45,105 nucleotides of DNA, from NCBI GenBank assembly GCA_045640565.1, contig JAZUFG010000091.1, positions 1 through 45,105 of the forward strand. Direction: 5' to 3'. The translations under genes were made by a program, and so were the position numbers. This document shows positions 15,486 to 24,119 of the stretch, piece by piece (positions within the stretch are counted from its first letter, which is position 1; every line of letters starts with the position of its first letter). This DNA comes from RGIG3159 sp045640565. GTDB lineage: Bacteria > Bacillota > Clostridia > Oscillospirales > Oscillospiraceae. A model generated the notes under the pieces. The model worked only from the letters and a program-made list of their open reading frames with translations. It did no database searches and was not told where the DNA came from.

Positions 15486-16286
15486 TTATTCCAGGGAAAT
15501 CACATCCTCCCGGTGTTTCCGGATCCGGCGCTCGATAATTGCCACGGCGCCGATGAGGGCCACCAGGACCAGATTGATGTAAATCGCGCAGAAGAAATAA
15601 ATCTCGTTCCAAAGATCAAAGACCTCGGGGGCGCCGACCGTATAGGTCTTATAGACCGCATAGATCAGCACACCCATGCCGATCAGACAGATGACGATGG
15701 CAAAAAGGATGATGGACTCAATCGTCGAAGGCGTTCTGCTCTTATCGTTCCGGCGGCCCACAATGAGATTTGCCAAAATCATCAAAGGAAGGCCCAAAAC
15801 CATGACAAAATCAAAATTATTGAGGAAGACGTACTTCGCCGTATCCCAGAAATGGGCATTATACATCAGGTGGACAAACATACCGACGCCAAAGCAGGAA
15901 ACTCCGGCAAAGGCGAGAGCAACCAGTGTGAATTTGAGCAGCTTGGAAATACTGCCCATACGGTAGCGATGTTCACAGTTTCTGGTCAGAAGCTTCCAGA
16001 GCAGCCAGGCTACAAAGCCGTAGAGGAACTGCAGCGGGCAGCCCAAAAGGACAACGAAAAGGGGATAGCCCGCGAGATAGTCCTGAAGCATATTGGAACA
16101 GGCGCAGCCGAATGTTGCCGCAGGCCCCAGGCATATGCTGAGGAAAGGATTAAAGACCACACCCGGCCGCACATCCGTCACGGTAAAAACCGTAAAAACA
16201 TTGCGCAGGGGATAGGTCGTAACGAAAAAAACGATAAAGGAGATCAGAAATATCAGCAGCTGCTTGATCAAACTTTTCTTTTTCAT
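15486..16286 (-). CDS. Six-helix membrane protein, resembles ECF transporter S components
   Basis: A 266-aa hydrophobic protein with about six transmembrane segments (starting IKQLLIFLISFIVFFVTTY). The region NPFLSICLGPAATFGCACSN followed by MLQDYLAGYP resembles the small-residue-rich helix and following acidic segment of ECF transporter substrate-binding (S) subunits. The substrate is unknown, and no EcfA/EcfT gene is adjacent, as is common when a shared energising module is encoded elsewhere. The start at 16286 (MKKKSL) has AGGAAG about 9 bases upstream; an in-frame ATG at 16325 is less likely. The short C-terminal tail RRIRKHREDVISLE is cytoplasmic. The family assignment is tentative. Confidence 0.65.
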   Translation of the reverse strand: MKKKSLIKQLLIFLISFIVFFVTTYPLRNVFTVFTVTDVRPGVVFNPFLSICLGPAATFGCACSNMLQDYLAGYPLFVVLLGCPLQFLYGFVAWLLWKLLTRNCEHRYRMGSISKLLKFTLVALAFAGVSCFGVGMFVHLMYNAHFWDTAKYVFLNNFDFVMVLGLPLMILANLIVGRRNDKSRTPSTIESIILFAIVICLIGMGVLIYAVYKTYTVGAPEVFDLWNEIYFFCAIYINLVLVALIGAVAIIERRIRKHREDVISLE

Positions 16287-16346
16287 GGATAAACTTCCTG
16301 TTCTTTCTCGAGTATTCAGATTCATATTCCGTATTTCCAGCGGATC

Positions 16347-16375
16347 ATTATAATAGAAAAGGATATCTTTTTCAA
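16347..16375 (-). promoter_or_regulatory. Promoter of the membrane protein gene
   Basis: On the minus strand TTGAAA (16370-16375), 17-base spacer, perfect TATAAT (16347-16352). About 60 bases upstream of the start codon. Confidence 0.85.
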
Positions 16376-16475
16376 TCCGAATTCCTGCCGGAAAGCGGAA
16401 AAGCCTCGCCGCAAAGCGTTTTCATCCGCTGATTGCCTGGCAGAGGCCGCGCATTTTCTCCGAAAAAGCAAAAGA

Positions 16476-16504
16476 TTGACTTCGTTCTGCCGAAATGATA
16501 GTAT
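16476..16504 (+). promoter_or_regulatory. Promoter of the UROD-like gene
   Basis: TTGACT (16476-16481), 17-base spacer, TAGTAT (16499-16504), 47 bases before the start codon. Confidence 0.75.
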
Positions 16505-16551
16505 TGCTGCAGAGGAAGAATTGCTTACTTTTACTCTGGGGGGACAGGCAT

Positions 16552-17913
16552 ATGGATCCGAATTTGCGCGAAAGCATCAAATTGCAGGAATTGGGCAACG
16601 GACTTCGGGACGGGACTGCCATGAGCTGGCTCTTCTGTTACCAGGATACCCAAAGTAAAGTTGATCCCCTTGTGGATCGGGAAGAAATGCAGATCCTGCG
16701 GAATCTTGCCCGGCAGGTCGCCCGTCTGGCAGAGCTCCCGATTCAGGAAGAACGAAAAAAGCTGTGGTCCGACCATCACAGCCTGAAAATCACCAGGTCT
16801 CCCATATTCATTGACCCGGAATATGCCTGGTATGAGCTGATCCCCCACACCCAACTGCAGTGCAAAAATAACCTTGCCCGCATTTGGGAATACCGCCTGC
16901 GGAAAGAAATCTTCTGGCAGGAAAACATCGGAGATGACCGGGTCTGCAGCAAGGATTTCCCTGTATGCCACGTCTTCCGGCGCAGCGGCTTTGGCATTGA
17001 CTACCACACCACCAAAGGCCGGAAGCAGGACGGCGCATACCATATTGACACGGTAATGCCGGACTGGGATGATTTTCCCAAGCTGCATCACCGGGAGATC
17101 TATATTGACTATGAACGCACGAACAGGATTCTGGAGCTGGCCCATGAAACCTTTGACGGGATCCTGAACGTTGTCATTCGGAATTCCTGGTGGTACTCTG
17201 ACAGGCTTTCGGAGGAAGCGGTTTTCCTGCGGGGCTTTGAAAACTTCCTCTGCGATTTCTATGAGTACCCTGAAGAGCTCCATGCCCTTATGGCTTTCCT
17301 GCGGGATGACCATCTGCAGATGCTGGACTTCCTGGAACGGGAAAAGCTGCTGAGCCTGAACAATAACGGCGAATTCATCGGGACCGGCGGCTATGGCTGG
17401 TGCGATGAACTTCCCGGTCCGGACTATGACCCTTCCCATGTAAAACTGCAGAATATGTGGGGCTATGGGGAGAGCCAGGTAACGATCCATGTGTCGCCAG
17501 CTCTTTTCAATGAATTCGTGCTCCAATATCAGGTTCCCATTCTGGAACGCTTTGGTCTGAACTTCTATGGCTGCTGCGAAACTTTGGACGACCGTCTGGA
17601 TTATATCTGCCGGGCAGTGCCCCACCTTCGCACCGTTTCCGTCTCTCCCTGGAGCGACCCCGAATTTATGGCCAAAGAGCTCCGCGGAAACTACGTTTTC
17701 TGCTGGAAGCAAAACCCGGCCAAGATTGCCGTGGCTGCGCCGGTCTGGGAAGATATCCGTCAGGAAGCCGCCAAAGTCTTCTCCCTCACCGCCGAAAACG
17801 GCTGTCCCACAGAAGTGCTTATGCGGGATGTACGCACCCTGGCCTATTCCCCTACCCATGCCGCCGATTGGGTCCGCATTTTGAGAGAAGAATCCCGCAA
17901 GGTTTACGGATAA
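16552..17913 (+). CDS. Uroporphyrinogen decarboxylase-like (UROD/methyltransferase superfamily) protein
   Basis: A 453-aa soluble protein that fits the long UROD-like branch found in anaerobic Firmicutes, related to corrinoid-dependent methyltransferases rather than haem synthesis. Features: DPEYAWYELIPH in the N-terminal half, a central DYERTNRILELAHETFDGIL, GGYGWCDELPGPDYDPSHVK, then GLNFYGCCETLDDRLDYICR, matching the family's barrel strand with a possible metal-binding cysteine pair and histidines. VSVSPWSDPEFMAKEL and NYVFCWKQNPAKIA near the end are typical. The ATG at 16552 follows GGGGGGA; an upstream in-frame ATG (16495) overlaps the -10 region and is excluded. Substrate unknown; single-gene unit. 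Confidence 0.75.
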   Translation: MDPNLRESIKLQELGNGLRDGTAMSWLFCYQDTQSKVDPLVDREEMQILRNLARQVARLAELPIQEERKKLWSDHHSLKITRSPIFIDPEYAWYELIPHTQLQCKNNLARIWEYRLRKEIFWQENIGDDRVCSKDFPVCHVFRRSGFGIDYHTTKGRKQDGAYHIDTVMPDWDDFPKLHHREIYIDYERTNRILELAHETFDGILNVVIRNSWWYSDRLSEEAVFLRGFENFLCDFYEYPEELHALMAFLRDDHLQMLDFLEREKLLSLNNNGEFIGTGGYGWCDELPGPDYDPSHVKLQNMWGYGESQVTIHVSPALFNEFVLQYQVPILERFGLNFYGCCETLDDRLDYICRAVPHLRTVSVSPWSDPEFMAKELRGNYVFCWKQNPAKIAVAAPVWEDIRQEAAKVFSLTAENGCPTEVLMRDVRTLAYSPTHAADWVRILREESRKVYG

Positions 17914-17988
17914 AGCCCCTGCCGCCTTCTTTCTCTTTTCTAAATTCCGGCGTATATCGCATATCGAATACATTTTTAACCGAAAAAA

Positions 17989-18018
17989 CGCCCCATTTGT
18001 CTGCAGACAAATGGGGTG
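17989..18018. terminator. Bidirectional terminator, CCCCATTTG-type stem
   Basis: Left arm CCCCATTTGTC (17991-18001) and right arm GACAAATGGGG (18006-18016) enclose a TGCA loop. On the minus strand GCGTTTTTTCG follows, so it serves mainly the vanW-like gene. The stem nearly repeats the one at 35463-35500. Confidence 0.85.
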
Positions 18019-18060
18019 CTGTTTATTTCAGGATTTTGGAGTCTTATTTTCAATAAAAGC

Positions 18061-19758
18061 TCAGGCATTCTTAACAGGCTTTGCTGTGGCCTCCTGTTTT
18101 TTCTTCTCTTCCTCTTTCTCCTTTTCCTCTTCCTCTTTCTTCTTTTCTTCCTCTTCCTTCCTGCGCTTTTCCACTTCCTCGTCAAAGTCCTTCTTCAGGA
18201 CAGCGATATCGCTGCGCTGGTAGTAGCTGTAATCCTCTACCTCCGAAGAAATCAGGGCTCCGCTTTCCGCATCATAGACATTCCGATAGGTGACAACGGT
18301 TCTGCCGTCTCTGCCGATATCATTGACATCCTTTTCATCCTCCACGATGACCGTGGTATAGGGTGTGGTTGAAAGGACCTGATAGGTCATCTTGACCGTC
18401 ACTCCGGTAGGCGTTCCCATGAGACGGACAAAGACACCGCCGTTTTCCACCCAGGCTTCAATCCGGATCGGATTCTCCGAATTATTGCGGAACTGGAAAT
18501 CCGGTCCGCCCCAGCTGACTGTGGCGTCCATACCCAAATCCACATAGCCGGCAGAATAAACATGCTCACTGCGGGTAACGATCTCCAGGTTTGCCTGAAG
18601 AACGCAGTTGTAAAGTGTGGAGGAAACCTGGCAAATACCCCCGCCGACCTCGGCAACAGACTTGCCGTTAACATAGGCGCCGGCAAATTTATATCCCTTC
18701 TCCTCCGTCCGCTCGCCCAGAGTCTGGTTATAGGAGAAGGTCTCGCCCGGCTTGACCACCACGCCGTTAATGGTTTCGCAGGCTCTGATAATATTCGTGC
18801 TGCGGTTGGAACCGCCCAAACCGTAAGTCGTGCAGGAACCGATCACATCGCTGAAATAGACGCCCTGCAGATCTTCCATGGTCACAGAGGGATACTCCGT
18901 TTCCATTTTGATCCGGATCGTCTCACCGCCCTTGGCCATACGAAGCTGCTGATTTGCGGCAGCGAGGTCAAAGCCATAGCCGATCTTTTCCTCTACCAGC
19001 TTGCCGGTCTTTTCATCATAATAGGCATCCGACATATCCCGATGGACCTGCCCGTAAACCTTGCTCAGGTCCACCGCGGAAGAGAGGGTCCGGGAATAAT
19101 CCAGGCTCAGTTCTTTTTCCTGCCCCTGACGAACTGCCGCCAAAATCTTTGAACAGCAATCACTCACATCCAGAGTCTGGCCCGGCTCACCGATGGTGAC
19201 ATCGATATATTCCGCTTCCATGTCTACATGGACTTTGGATTCCTCTGCCTGTGTCGTAACCTCCGGAAGGAGCTTCTGCAGCTCCTGGCGGATAGCTGCC
19301 TCATCCACATTGATGGGCATTTCCAAGGATACGGGCTCTGCCTTCCCGGATTTGAGATAGCTTCTTGCATTATGGACGGAACCGCCCTCTCTGCCGATTT
19401 CAAAGGCTTCCTCCGCCACAGCCGCCGCATCATAAGTTATTCCGAGGACATCCTCCCCCAGAGTAACGGAACGGTCCGGGAAATTCAAAGTCAGCGTATA
19501 ATCTCCGTAAAGTTCTTCTCCACGGGCATTCAGAGCCTTCTCTGCCTGATTCTGCGTCATGCCCCCCAGGGAAATCCCCGCAGCGGAAACATTCTTATAA
19601 ATCTTATCGTTCCGTGATAAAAGCAGGACAGCGATCACGCAGCCCAAAACCAAAACGGCAACTATCCCCAAAAGGATAACCTTAACGATTTTCCCCGCAG
19701 GAACGGAATCCTCCGCTTTTTCACTCTGATAGCCGTTTGTATATTCGTTTTCTTCCAT
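18061..19758 (-). CDS. VanW family protein with peptidoglycan-binding-4-like domains
   Basis: A 565-aa single-pass membrane protein: short cytoplasmic N-terminus, one helix (about residues 25-48, VKVILLGIVAVLVLGCVIAV), then outside the cell repeated strand/helix domains of the PG_binding_4 type (SLGGMTQNQAEKALNARGEE). A VanW domain follows (about 330-470: CETINGVVVKPGETFSYNQT, GGGICQVSSTLYNCVLQANL, ENPIRIEAWVENGGVFVRL). The tail from about residue 525 is an extreme Lys/Glu run, likely a charged helix. VanW lies in some vancomycin-resistance clusters but most chromosomal homologues are cell-wall proteins of unknown role. AAGGGG is 8 bases before the ATG. It is monocistronic, with promoter at 19836-19864. 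Confidence 0.88.
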   Translation of the reverse strand: MEENEYTNGYQSEKAEDSVPAGKIVKVILLGIVAVLVLGCVIAVLLLSRNDKIYKNVSAAGISLGGMTQNQAEKALNARGEELYGDYTLTLNFPDRSVTLGEDVLGITYDAAAVAEEAFEIGREGGSVHNARSYLKSGKAEPVSLEMPINVDEAAIRQELQKLLPEVTTQAEESKVHVDMEAEYIDVTIGEPGQTLDVSDCCSKILAAVRQGQEKELSLDYSRTLSSAVDLSKVYGQVHRDMSDAYYDEKTGKLVEEKIGYGFDLAAANQQLRMAKGGETIRIKMETEYPSVTMEDLQGVYFSDVIGSCTTYGLGGSNRSTNIIRACETINGVVVKPGETFSYNQTLGERTEEKGYKFAGAYVNGKSVAEVGGGICQVSSTLYNCVLQANLEIVTRSEHVYSAGYVDLGMDATVSWGGPDFQFRNNSENPIRIEAWVENGGVFVRLMGTPTGVTVKMTYQVLSTTPYTTVIVEDEKDVNDIGRDGRTVVTYRNVYDAESGALISSEVEDYSYYQRSDIAVLKKDFDEEVEKRRKEEEEKKKEEEEKEKEEEKKKQEATAKPVKNA

Positions 19759-19800
19759 AGACTTGCCCCTTTTTATGGAATAACGCGGCTTTTGCCGCGG

Positions 19801-19825
19801 GAATAAACCGCCGGGCGGTTTATTC
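19801..19825. other. Perfect palindrome at the 5' end of the vanW transcript
   Basis: GAATAAACCGCC and its complement (19814-19825) meet with one base between. If transcription starts about 7 bases after the -10 box (near 19829), this hairpin forms the extreme 5' end of the mRNA and could stabilise it. It could also end mfd transcription, though no U-run follows. Confidence 0.55.
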
Positions 19826-19835
19826 AGCAGATACT

Positions 19836-19864
19836 ATTATAGCGGCAAAGCATGCTCTTCGCAA
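19836..19864 (-). promoter_or_regulatory. Promoter of the vanW-like gene
   Basis: On the minus strand TTGCGA (19859-19864), 17-base spacer, perfect TATAAT (19836-19841). The -35 lies close to the mfd stop codon. Confidence 0.75.
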
Positions 19865-19871
19865 GAGGGCG

Positions 19872-22800
19872 TTATTTTTCCGGATCCGAAGCGGAAACAA
19901 GCTGATCCGCATGGATCATCCCCCGATAGTCTCTGACAAAAGACTGGGCTGCGGAAAGAGGGTCTTCCCCTTTCCTGAGCCGAAGGGTCAGGGCCGGTTC
20001 CTGCCCGGCGGAAAAGCGGATTCGTCCCTTGATGTTCGGAGCTGTGCAAAGGGCAGAGACCGCCGAGAAATCCAGGCTGCTCAGGGTCAGTTTCAGTTCC
20101 TCGCCCTTTTGCGTGATATCCCGGATGCCGCATTCCACCGCATCTGCGCGAAGAAGCGCTACTGCGATCAGATTCCTGGCGCCTATGGGCAAATCCCCGT
20201 AGCGGTCCAGCAATTCATCCGTCAAATCATCCGCATCTGCCTTATTCCGAATGGCAGCAATACGCCGATAGAGGTCCATGCGCTGCTCGCCGTTTTCCAC
20301 ATATTTCTTGCTGATATTGGCCTCCACGGTCAGATCCGCTGCGCAGTCCTGCTTCTTCGGTGCGGCATTCTGCTCTTCCAAAACCGCATCCTCCAAAAGC
20401 TTCAAATAGAGGTCATAGCCTACGGACATCATATGACCGGACTGTTCGGCACCCAGAAGGTTTCCGGCGCCGCGAATCTCCAGATCCCGCATGGCGATTT
20501 TGAAGCCGGAGCCGAACTCTGCATAGTCCCGGATCGCCGTAAGGCGCTTTTCCGCGACCTCCGTCAGGACTTTGCCCCTCCGATAAGTCAAATAGGCATA
20601 CGCGTGACGGGAAGACCTTCCCACGCGGCCCCGGATCTGATGGAGCTGACTCAAGCCCATGCGGTCGGCATCCTCAATGATCAGCGTGTTCACATTCGGA
20701 ATATCAATACCGGTTTCAATGATCGTTGTGCAGACTAAGATCCTGATCTCCCCGTCTGCCATCCGCTGCATGACATCGGAGAGCTGCTCTTCATTCATCT
20801 TTCCGTGCGCAACAGCCAGCTCCGCAGAGGGGAAAGCCTGCTTCAGCTTTGCTGCCGTCTGCTCAATGGACTCCACCCGGTTATGCAGATAATAAACCTG
20901 TCCGCCTCGTTCCAGCTCCCTGCTGATCGCATCCAGGATGACATGCTCGGCATACTCCAGAACATAGGTCTGAACGGGATATCGGTCCTGAGGAGGTTCC
21001 TCAATGGTAGACATATCCCGGATCCCGGAGAGAGCCATATTCAGAGTTCTGGGAATCGGAGTCGCGGAAAGAGTCAGCACATCCACCCCTTTGGAGAGCT
21101 CCTTCAGCCGCTCCTTGTGGCTGACGCCAAAACGCTGCTCTTCGTCCACGATCAGCAGGCCCAGATCTTTGAAGGTGATATCCTTTTGCAGCAGCTTATG
21201 GGTACCGATGATCAGATCCACATGGCCGCCTGCCAGGCGGGAGAGAGTGGCTCGCTGCTGATTGGGCGTCCGGAAACGGGAGAGAACATCAATATTCACG
21301 GGAAATCCCCGGAAACGCCGAATGGCCGTACTGTAATGCTGCTGGGCCAAAACCGTGGTGGGCACCAAAATGGCCACCTGTTTTCCGTCCAGCACGGCCT
21401 TCATGGCAGCCCGGAGAGCCACCTCCGTCTTCCCGAAACCCACATCCCCGCAAAGGAGGCGATCCATGGGCTGAGGCCGTTCCATATCCTCTTTGATTTC
21501 GCCGATACAGCGGAGCTGATCCTCTGTCTCTGCGTACTCAAAACCCTCTTCAAATTCCTGCTGCCAGGGAGAATCCTCCGAAAATGCGTAGCCCGGAAGT
21601 CTTTTTCGCTCTGCATAAAGCCGGATCAGATCCTCTGCCAGCTCTTTTACCGCTTTTTTCGCTCTGGTCTTGGTTTTTTGCCAGGTATCCGTACCCAACT
21701 TGTTGAGCTTGACCGGGCTGTCTTCTCCGCCGCCGATATACTTGCTGATCAAGTCCAGCTGCGTGGCAGGAACATAGAGCGTATCCGTTCCCTGATAAGC
21801 AATTTTAACATAGTCTTTGATGACGCCGTCAACACGAATCTGTTCCATGCAGACATAGCGGCCAATGCCGTGGTATTCATGAACCACCAGGTCCCCGGGT
21901 GTCAGGTCCGTAAAGGCACTGAGTTTTTTTCGGGTCGTCACCTGTTTTTTTGCCGGCTTACGCCGTTTTTGCGGAAGTGCCGCCAGTTGGCCCTCTGTCA
22001 AAACAGCAAATTTCAGATTTGGATATTCCAAACCCGCAGGGAGACTGCCCGCTGTCAGATAAATGCGGCCCTCGGGAGGAAGCTCTGAAAGAGGGATCGT
22101 AAGAGAAGCGGATATTCCGCGGTCCTCCAGCAAAGAGCCCAGGATCTCCGCCCGATGGCGGCTCCCGCAAAGAACCAAAGTCCGGAAGCCGTGCTTCTGA
22201 TAATGCTCCAGATCCAAAATAGCCGTCTCCAAATTGCCGCCGTAGGAGGGCAGCTGCTTGGCGGAAATGGCAAACATTTCCTTGGGAGGCCGGCATTCCG
22301 GATAGCGTGCCCCTAAAAAGCTGTCCAAATAAAGAACTGCCTTCCCCGAGAATGCAGAGGAGAACTCCTCCCAGCTCTTCCGGAAACTGCACAGTTCCCC
22401 ATCCAGGAAACCGTCCTCCATAAGGGCCTTTAAGTCAAGAGCAAAATCATCTTCCAAACCCTTTGCGGTATTCTGCAGATTCCCATGGTCACAGTAGAAA
22501 ACAAGGGCATCCTCCGGAAAATAATCCGCTGCCGTGGAAAAATCCTTATAAATCAAAGCAAGATAGCGGTCCCACGCTGCGGAATTCAATCCGCCCTCCA
22601 GGCGTTCCAGATCCGCTTTCAAGGTTTTTATGAGGGCTTCCAGCGGCATTTTTCTGCGATTCTGCCGGGCGATCCTCTCCTTGAGAGCCTCTGCAAGGCC
22701 GCTTCTCCCGGCACTGTGCAGGCCCGGCAAGGCTTCTGCCACCGGCAGGAGGAGCAGGGATTCCACATTTTGCACCCGCCGCTGACTGGAAGGGTCAAAG

Positions 22801-23411
22801 AATCCCATGGTGTCCACTTCATCATCAAAAAATTCCACACGCAGAGGCAGCTCGGAAGCAGGCGAGAACACATCCAGGATGCCGCCTCGAAGAGCAAATT
22901 GCCCCACGCCCTCTACCAGGGAGCAGCGGCTGTACCCCAAGGCTGTCAGCTTCTCTGCCAAAGCGGAAATATCATATCTTTCCCCGATTTTCAAAAGCAG
23001 GGCGGACTCCCGGAGGGTTTCCGGCGGCATGGTCCTCAGGGTAACCGCGGAAACAGATGCCACCAGGCTGCGGACCTCCCCGGTCAGGAGGCCGAAAAAG
23101 GTGCGAAGCCGTTTCTGCTCCCACCCACGGGACATAGCCCCCGCCTCATAGAAATTCAGATCCCTTCCGGGAAGAAGGGACGGCTCTTCTTCTAAAAAGT
23201 CCCTCAGGCTCTCCTGCAAAGCCTGGGCAGCCTCCTCATCCCGGCAAATTGCCACGAAGGGAAGGCCCAAATCCCGGGAAAGGGCAGCGATAAAATGCGC
23301 GCTGAGAACCGGCGACAGTCCGGAAACTGCCGCAGCTTCTTTTCTCTTGACGCTTTCCCGCAGCTCCCGGTACTCTCCGGATTCCTGCAGGAGGGAAATC
23401 AATGCATCCAT
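19872..23411 (-). CDS. mfd: Transcription-repair coupling factor Mfd
   Basis: A 1179-aa ATP-driven translocase that removes RNA polymerase stalled at lesions and recruits UvrA. The N-terminal UvrB-like module (about 30-330; LPGRDLNFYEAGAMSRGWEQ, GILDVFSPASELPLRVEFFD) is followed by the RNA polymerase interaction domain (DLVVHEYHGIGRYVCMEQI, about residue 500). The RecG-like motor has Walker A GDVGFGKTE at about 655, DEEQRFG at about 756 and SATPIPRTLNMAL. The C-terminal TRCF domain is complete. Length matches the family. The ATG at 23411 (MDALISLL) has AAGGAG 6 bases upstream; the frame stays open further upstream but into a terminator-like hairpin. uvrB lies 1.9 kb away in the opposite direction. 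Confidence 0.97.
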   Translation of the reverse strand: MDALISLLQESGEYRELRESVKRKEAAAVSGLSPVLSAHFIAALSRDLGLPFVAICRDEEAAQALQESLRDFLEEEPSLLPGRDLNFYEAGAMSRGWEQKRLRTFFGLLTGEVRSLVASVSAVTLRTMPPETLRESALLLKIGERYDISALAEKLTALGYSRCSLVEGVGQFALRGGILDVFSPASELPLRVEFFDDEVDTMGFFDPSSQRRVQNVESLLLLPVAEALPGLHSAGRSGLAEALKERIARQNRRKMPLEALIKTLKADLERLEGGLNSAAWDRYLALIYKDFSTAADYFPEDALVFYCDHGNLQNTAKGLEDDFALDLKALMEDGFLDGELCSFRKSWEEFSSAFSGKAVLYLDSFLGARYPECRPPKEMFAISAKQLPSYGGNLETAILDLEHYQKHGFRTLVLCGSRHRAEILGSLLEDRGISASLTIPLSELPPEGRIYLTAGSLPAGLEYPNLKFAVLTEGQLAALPQKRRKPAKKQVTTRKKLSAFTDLTPGDLVVHEYHGIGRYVCMEQIRVDGVIKDYVKIAYQGTDTLYVPATQLDLISKYIGGGEDSPVKLNKLGTDTWQKTKTRAKKAVKELAEDLIRLYAERKRLPGYAFSEDSPWQQEFEEGFEYAETEDQLRCIGEIKEDMERPQPMDRLLCGDVGFGKTEVALRAAMKAVLDGKQVAILVPTTVLAQQHYSTAIRRFRGFPVNIDVLSRFRTPNQQRATLSRLAGGHVDLIIGTHKLLQKDITFKDLGLLIVDEEQRFGVSHKERLKELSKGVDVLTLSATPIPRTLNMALSGIRDMSTIEEPPQDRYPVQTYVLEYAEHVILDAISRELERGGQVYYLHNRVESIEQTAAKLKQAFPSAELAVAHGKMNEEQLSDVMQRMADGEIRILVCTTIIETGIDIPNVNTLIIEDADRMGLSQLHQIRGRVGRSSRHAYAYLTYRRGKVLTEVAEKRLTAIRDYAEFGSGFKIAMRDLEIRGAGNLLGAEQSGHMMSVGYDLYLKLLEDAVLEEQNAAPKKQDCAADLTVEANISKKYVENGEQRMDLYRRIAAIRNKADADDLTDELLDRYGDLPIGARNLIAVALLRADAVECGIRDITQKGEELKLTLSSLDFSAVSALCTAPNIKGRIRFSAGQEPALTLRLRKGEDPLSAAQSFVRDYRGMIHADQLVSASDPEK

Positions 23412-23474
23412 TGCGCTCTCCTTTTCAACGGGCAACGCCGCAGAAAGAAATTCTTCCTGCGGTAAGGGATAAAA

Positions 23475-23497
23475 GCGGGGCAAGAGTCTTGCCCCGC
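23475..23497 (-). terminator. Terminator or attenuator between pth and mfd
   Basis: 10-bp stem GCGGGGCAAG with a 3-base loop, followed on the minus strand by TTTTAT. It could reduce read-through from prs-pth into mfd. A second hairpin (CCGCAG/CTGCGG, 23443-23467) stands before the mfd ribosome site. Confidence 0.65.
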
Positions 23498-23520
23498 ATC
23501 ATTATGAAAAACGAAAGCTT

Positions 23521-24114
23521 TCAGCGGCCGTTATAGCCGTTTGCTGCGTGCTCCACACCGTTTCGGACCAAATCCTCCGCGGCATCTGCAGCATTTCTGA
23601 GGGCCTTTTTCAGAGCATCCTGCTCCTCTGCGGGGATGGCGCCCAAGACCCAATCCGCCAAATCGTAATCCGGATTCGGCTTCTGCCCGACACCGATCTT
23701 CACCCGGGGAAAAGCCTGACTCCCCAAGCGGGCAATCACACTTTTGAGACCGTTATGACCGCCGGCAGAACCTTCCGGCCGGACACGGATCTTTCCGACA
23801 GGAAGGGAGATATCGTCCGAAAGCACCAGAACATGCTCCGCAGGAATCTTATAGAAGGCTCCCGCCAGAAAAACCGCATCCCCGGAGGCATTCATATAGG
23901 TCTGGGGCTTCATCAGAACGACCTTTTTCCCGGCACATTCCACAACGGGAGAAAGCAGTGCCCGAAACTTCAGACGGTTGATCTTGGTTCCCAGGGACTC
24001 TGCCAAAAGATCAATGGCTCGAAAGCCCACATTATGGCGGCTCTTCTCATACTCCGAGCCGGGATTCCCCAGGCCCACAATGAGCCAATCACACGCTGAC
24101 GAACGAAAAAGCAT
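23521..24114 (-). CDS. pth: Peptidyl-tRNA hydrolase
   Basis: A 197-aa enzyme that frees tRNA from prematurely released peptidyl-tRNA. Conserved residues are all visible: GLGNPG near residue 15 (Asn), SRHNVGF (catalytic His), MNASGDAV (Asn), LSDDISLPVGKIRVR (Asp) and GGHNGLKS (Asn). Size agrees with the family (185-200 aa). The gene starts 5 bases after the prs stop. No good Shine-Dalgarno stands before the ATG, so translation probably depends on ribosomes finishing prs. The order prs-pth-mfd is standard in Clostridia and Bacilli. Confidence 0.96.
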   Translation of the reverse strand: MLFRSSACDWLIVGLGNPGSEYEKSRHNVGFRAIDLLAESLGTKINRLKFRALLSPVVECAGKKVVLMKPQTYMNASGDAVFLAGAFYKIPAEHVLVLSDDISLPVGKIRVRPEGSAGGHNGLKSVIARLGSQAFPRVKIGVGQKPNPDYDLADWVLGAIPAEEQDALKKALRNAADAAEDLVRNGVEHAANGYNGR

Positions 24115-24119
24115 TTTAA

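Noticed and set aside
16531..17973. A 480-codon leftward open frame opposite the UROD-like gene
   Set aside because: Antisense shadow of a gene with clear family motifs, promoter and ribosome site.
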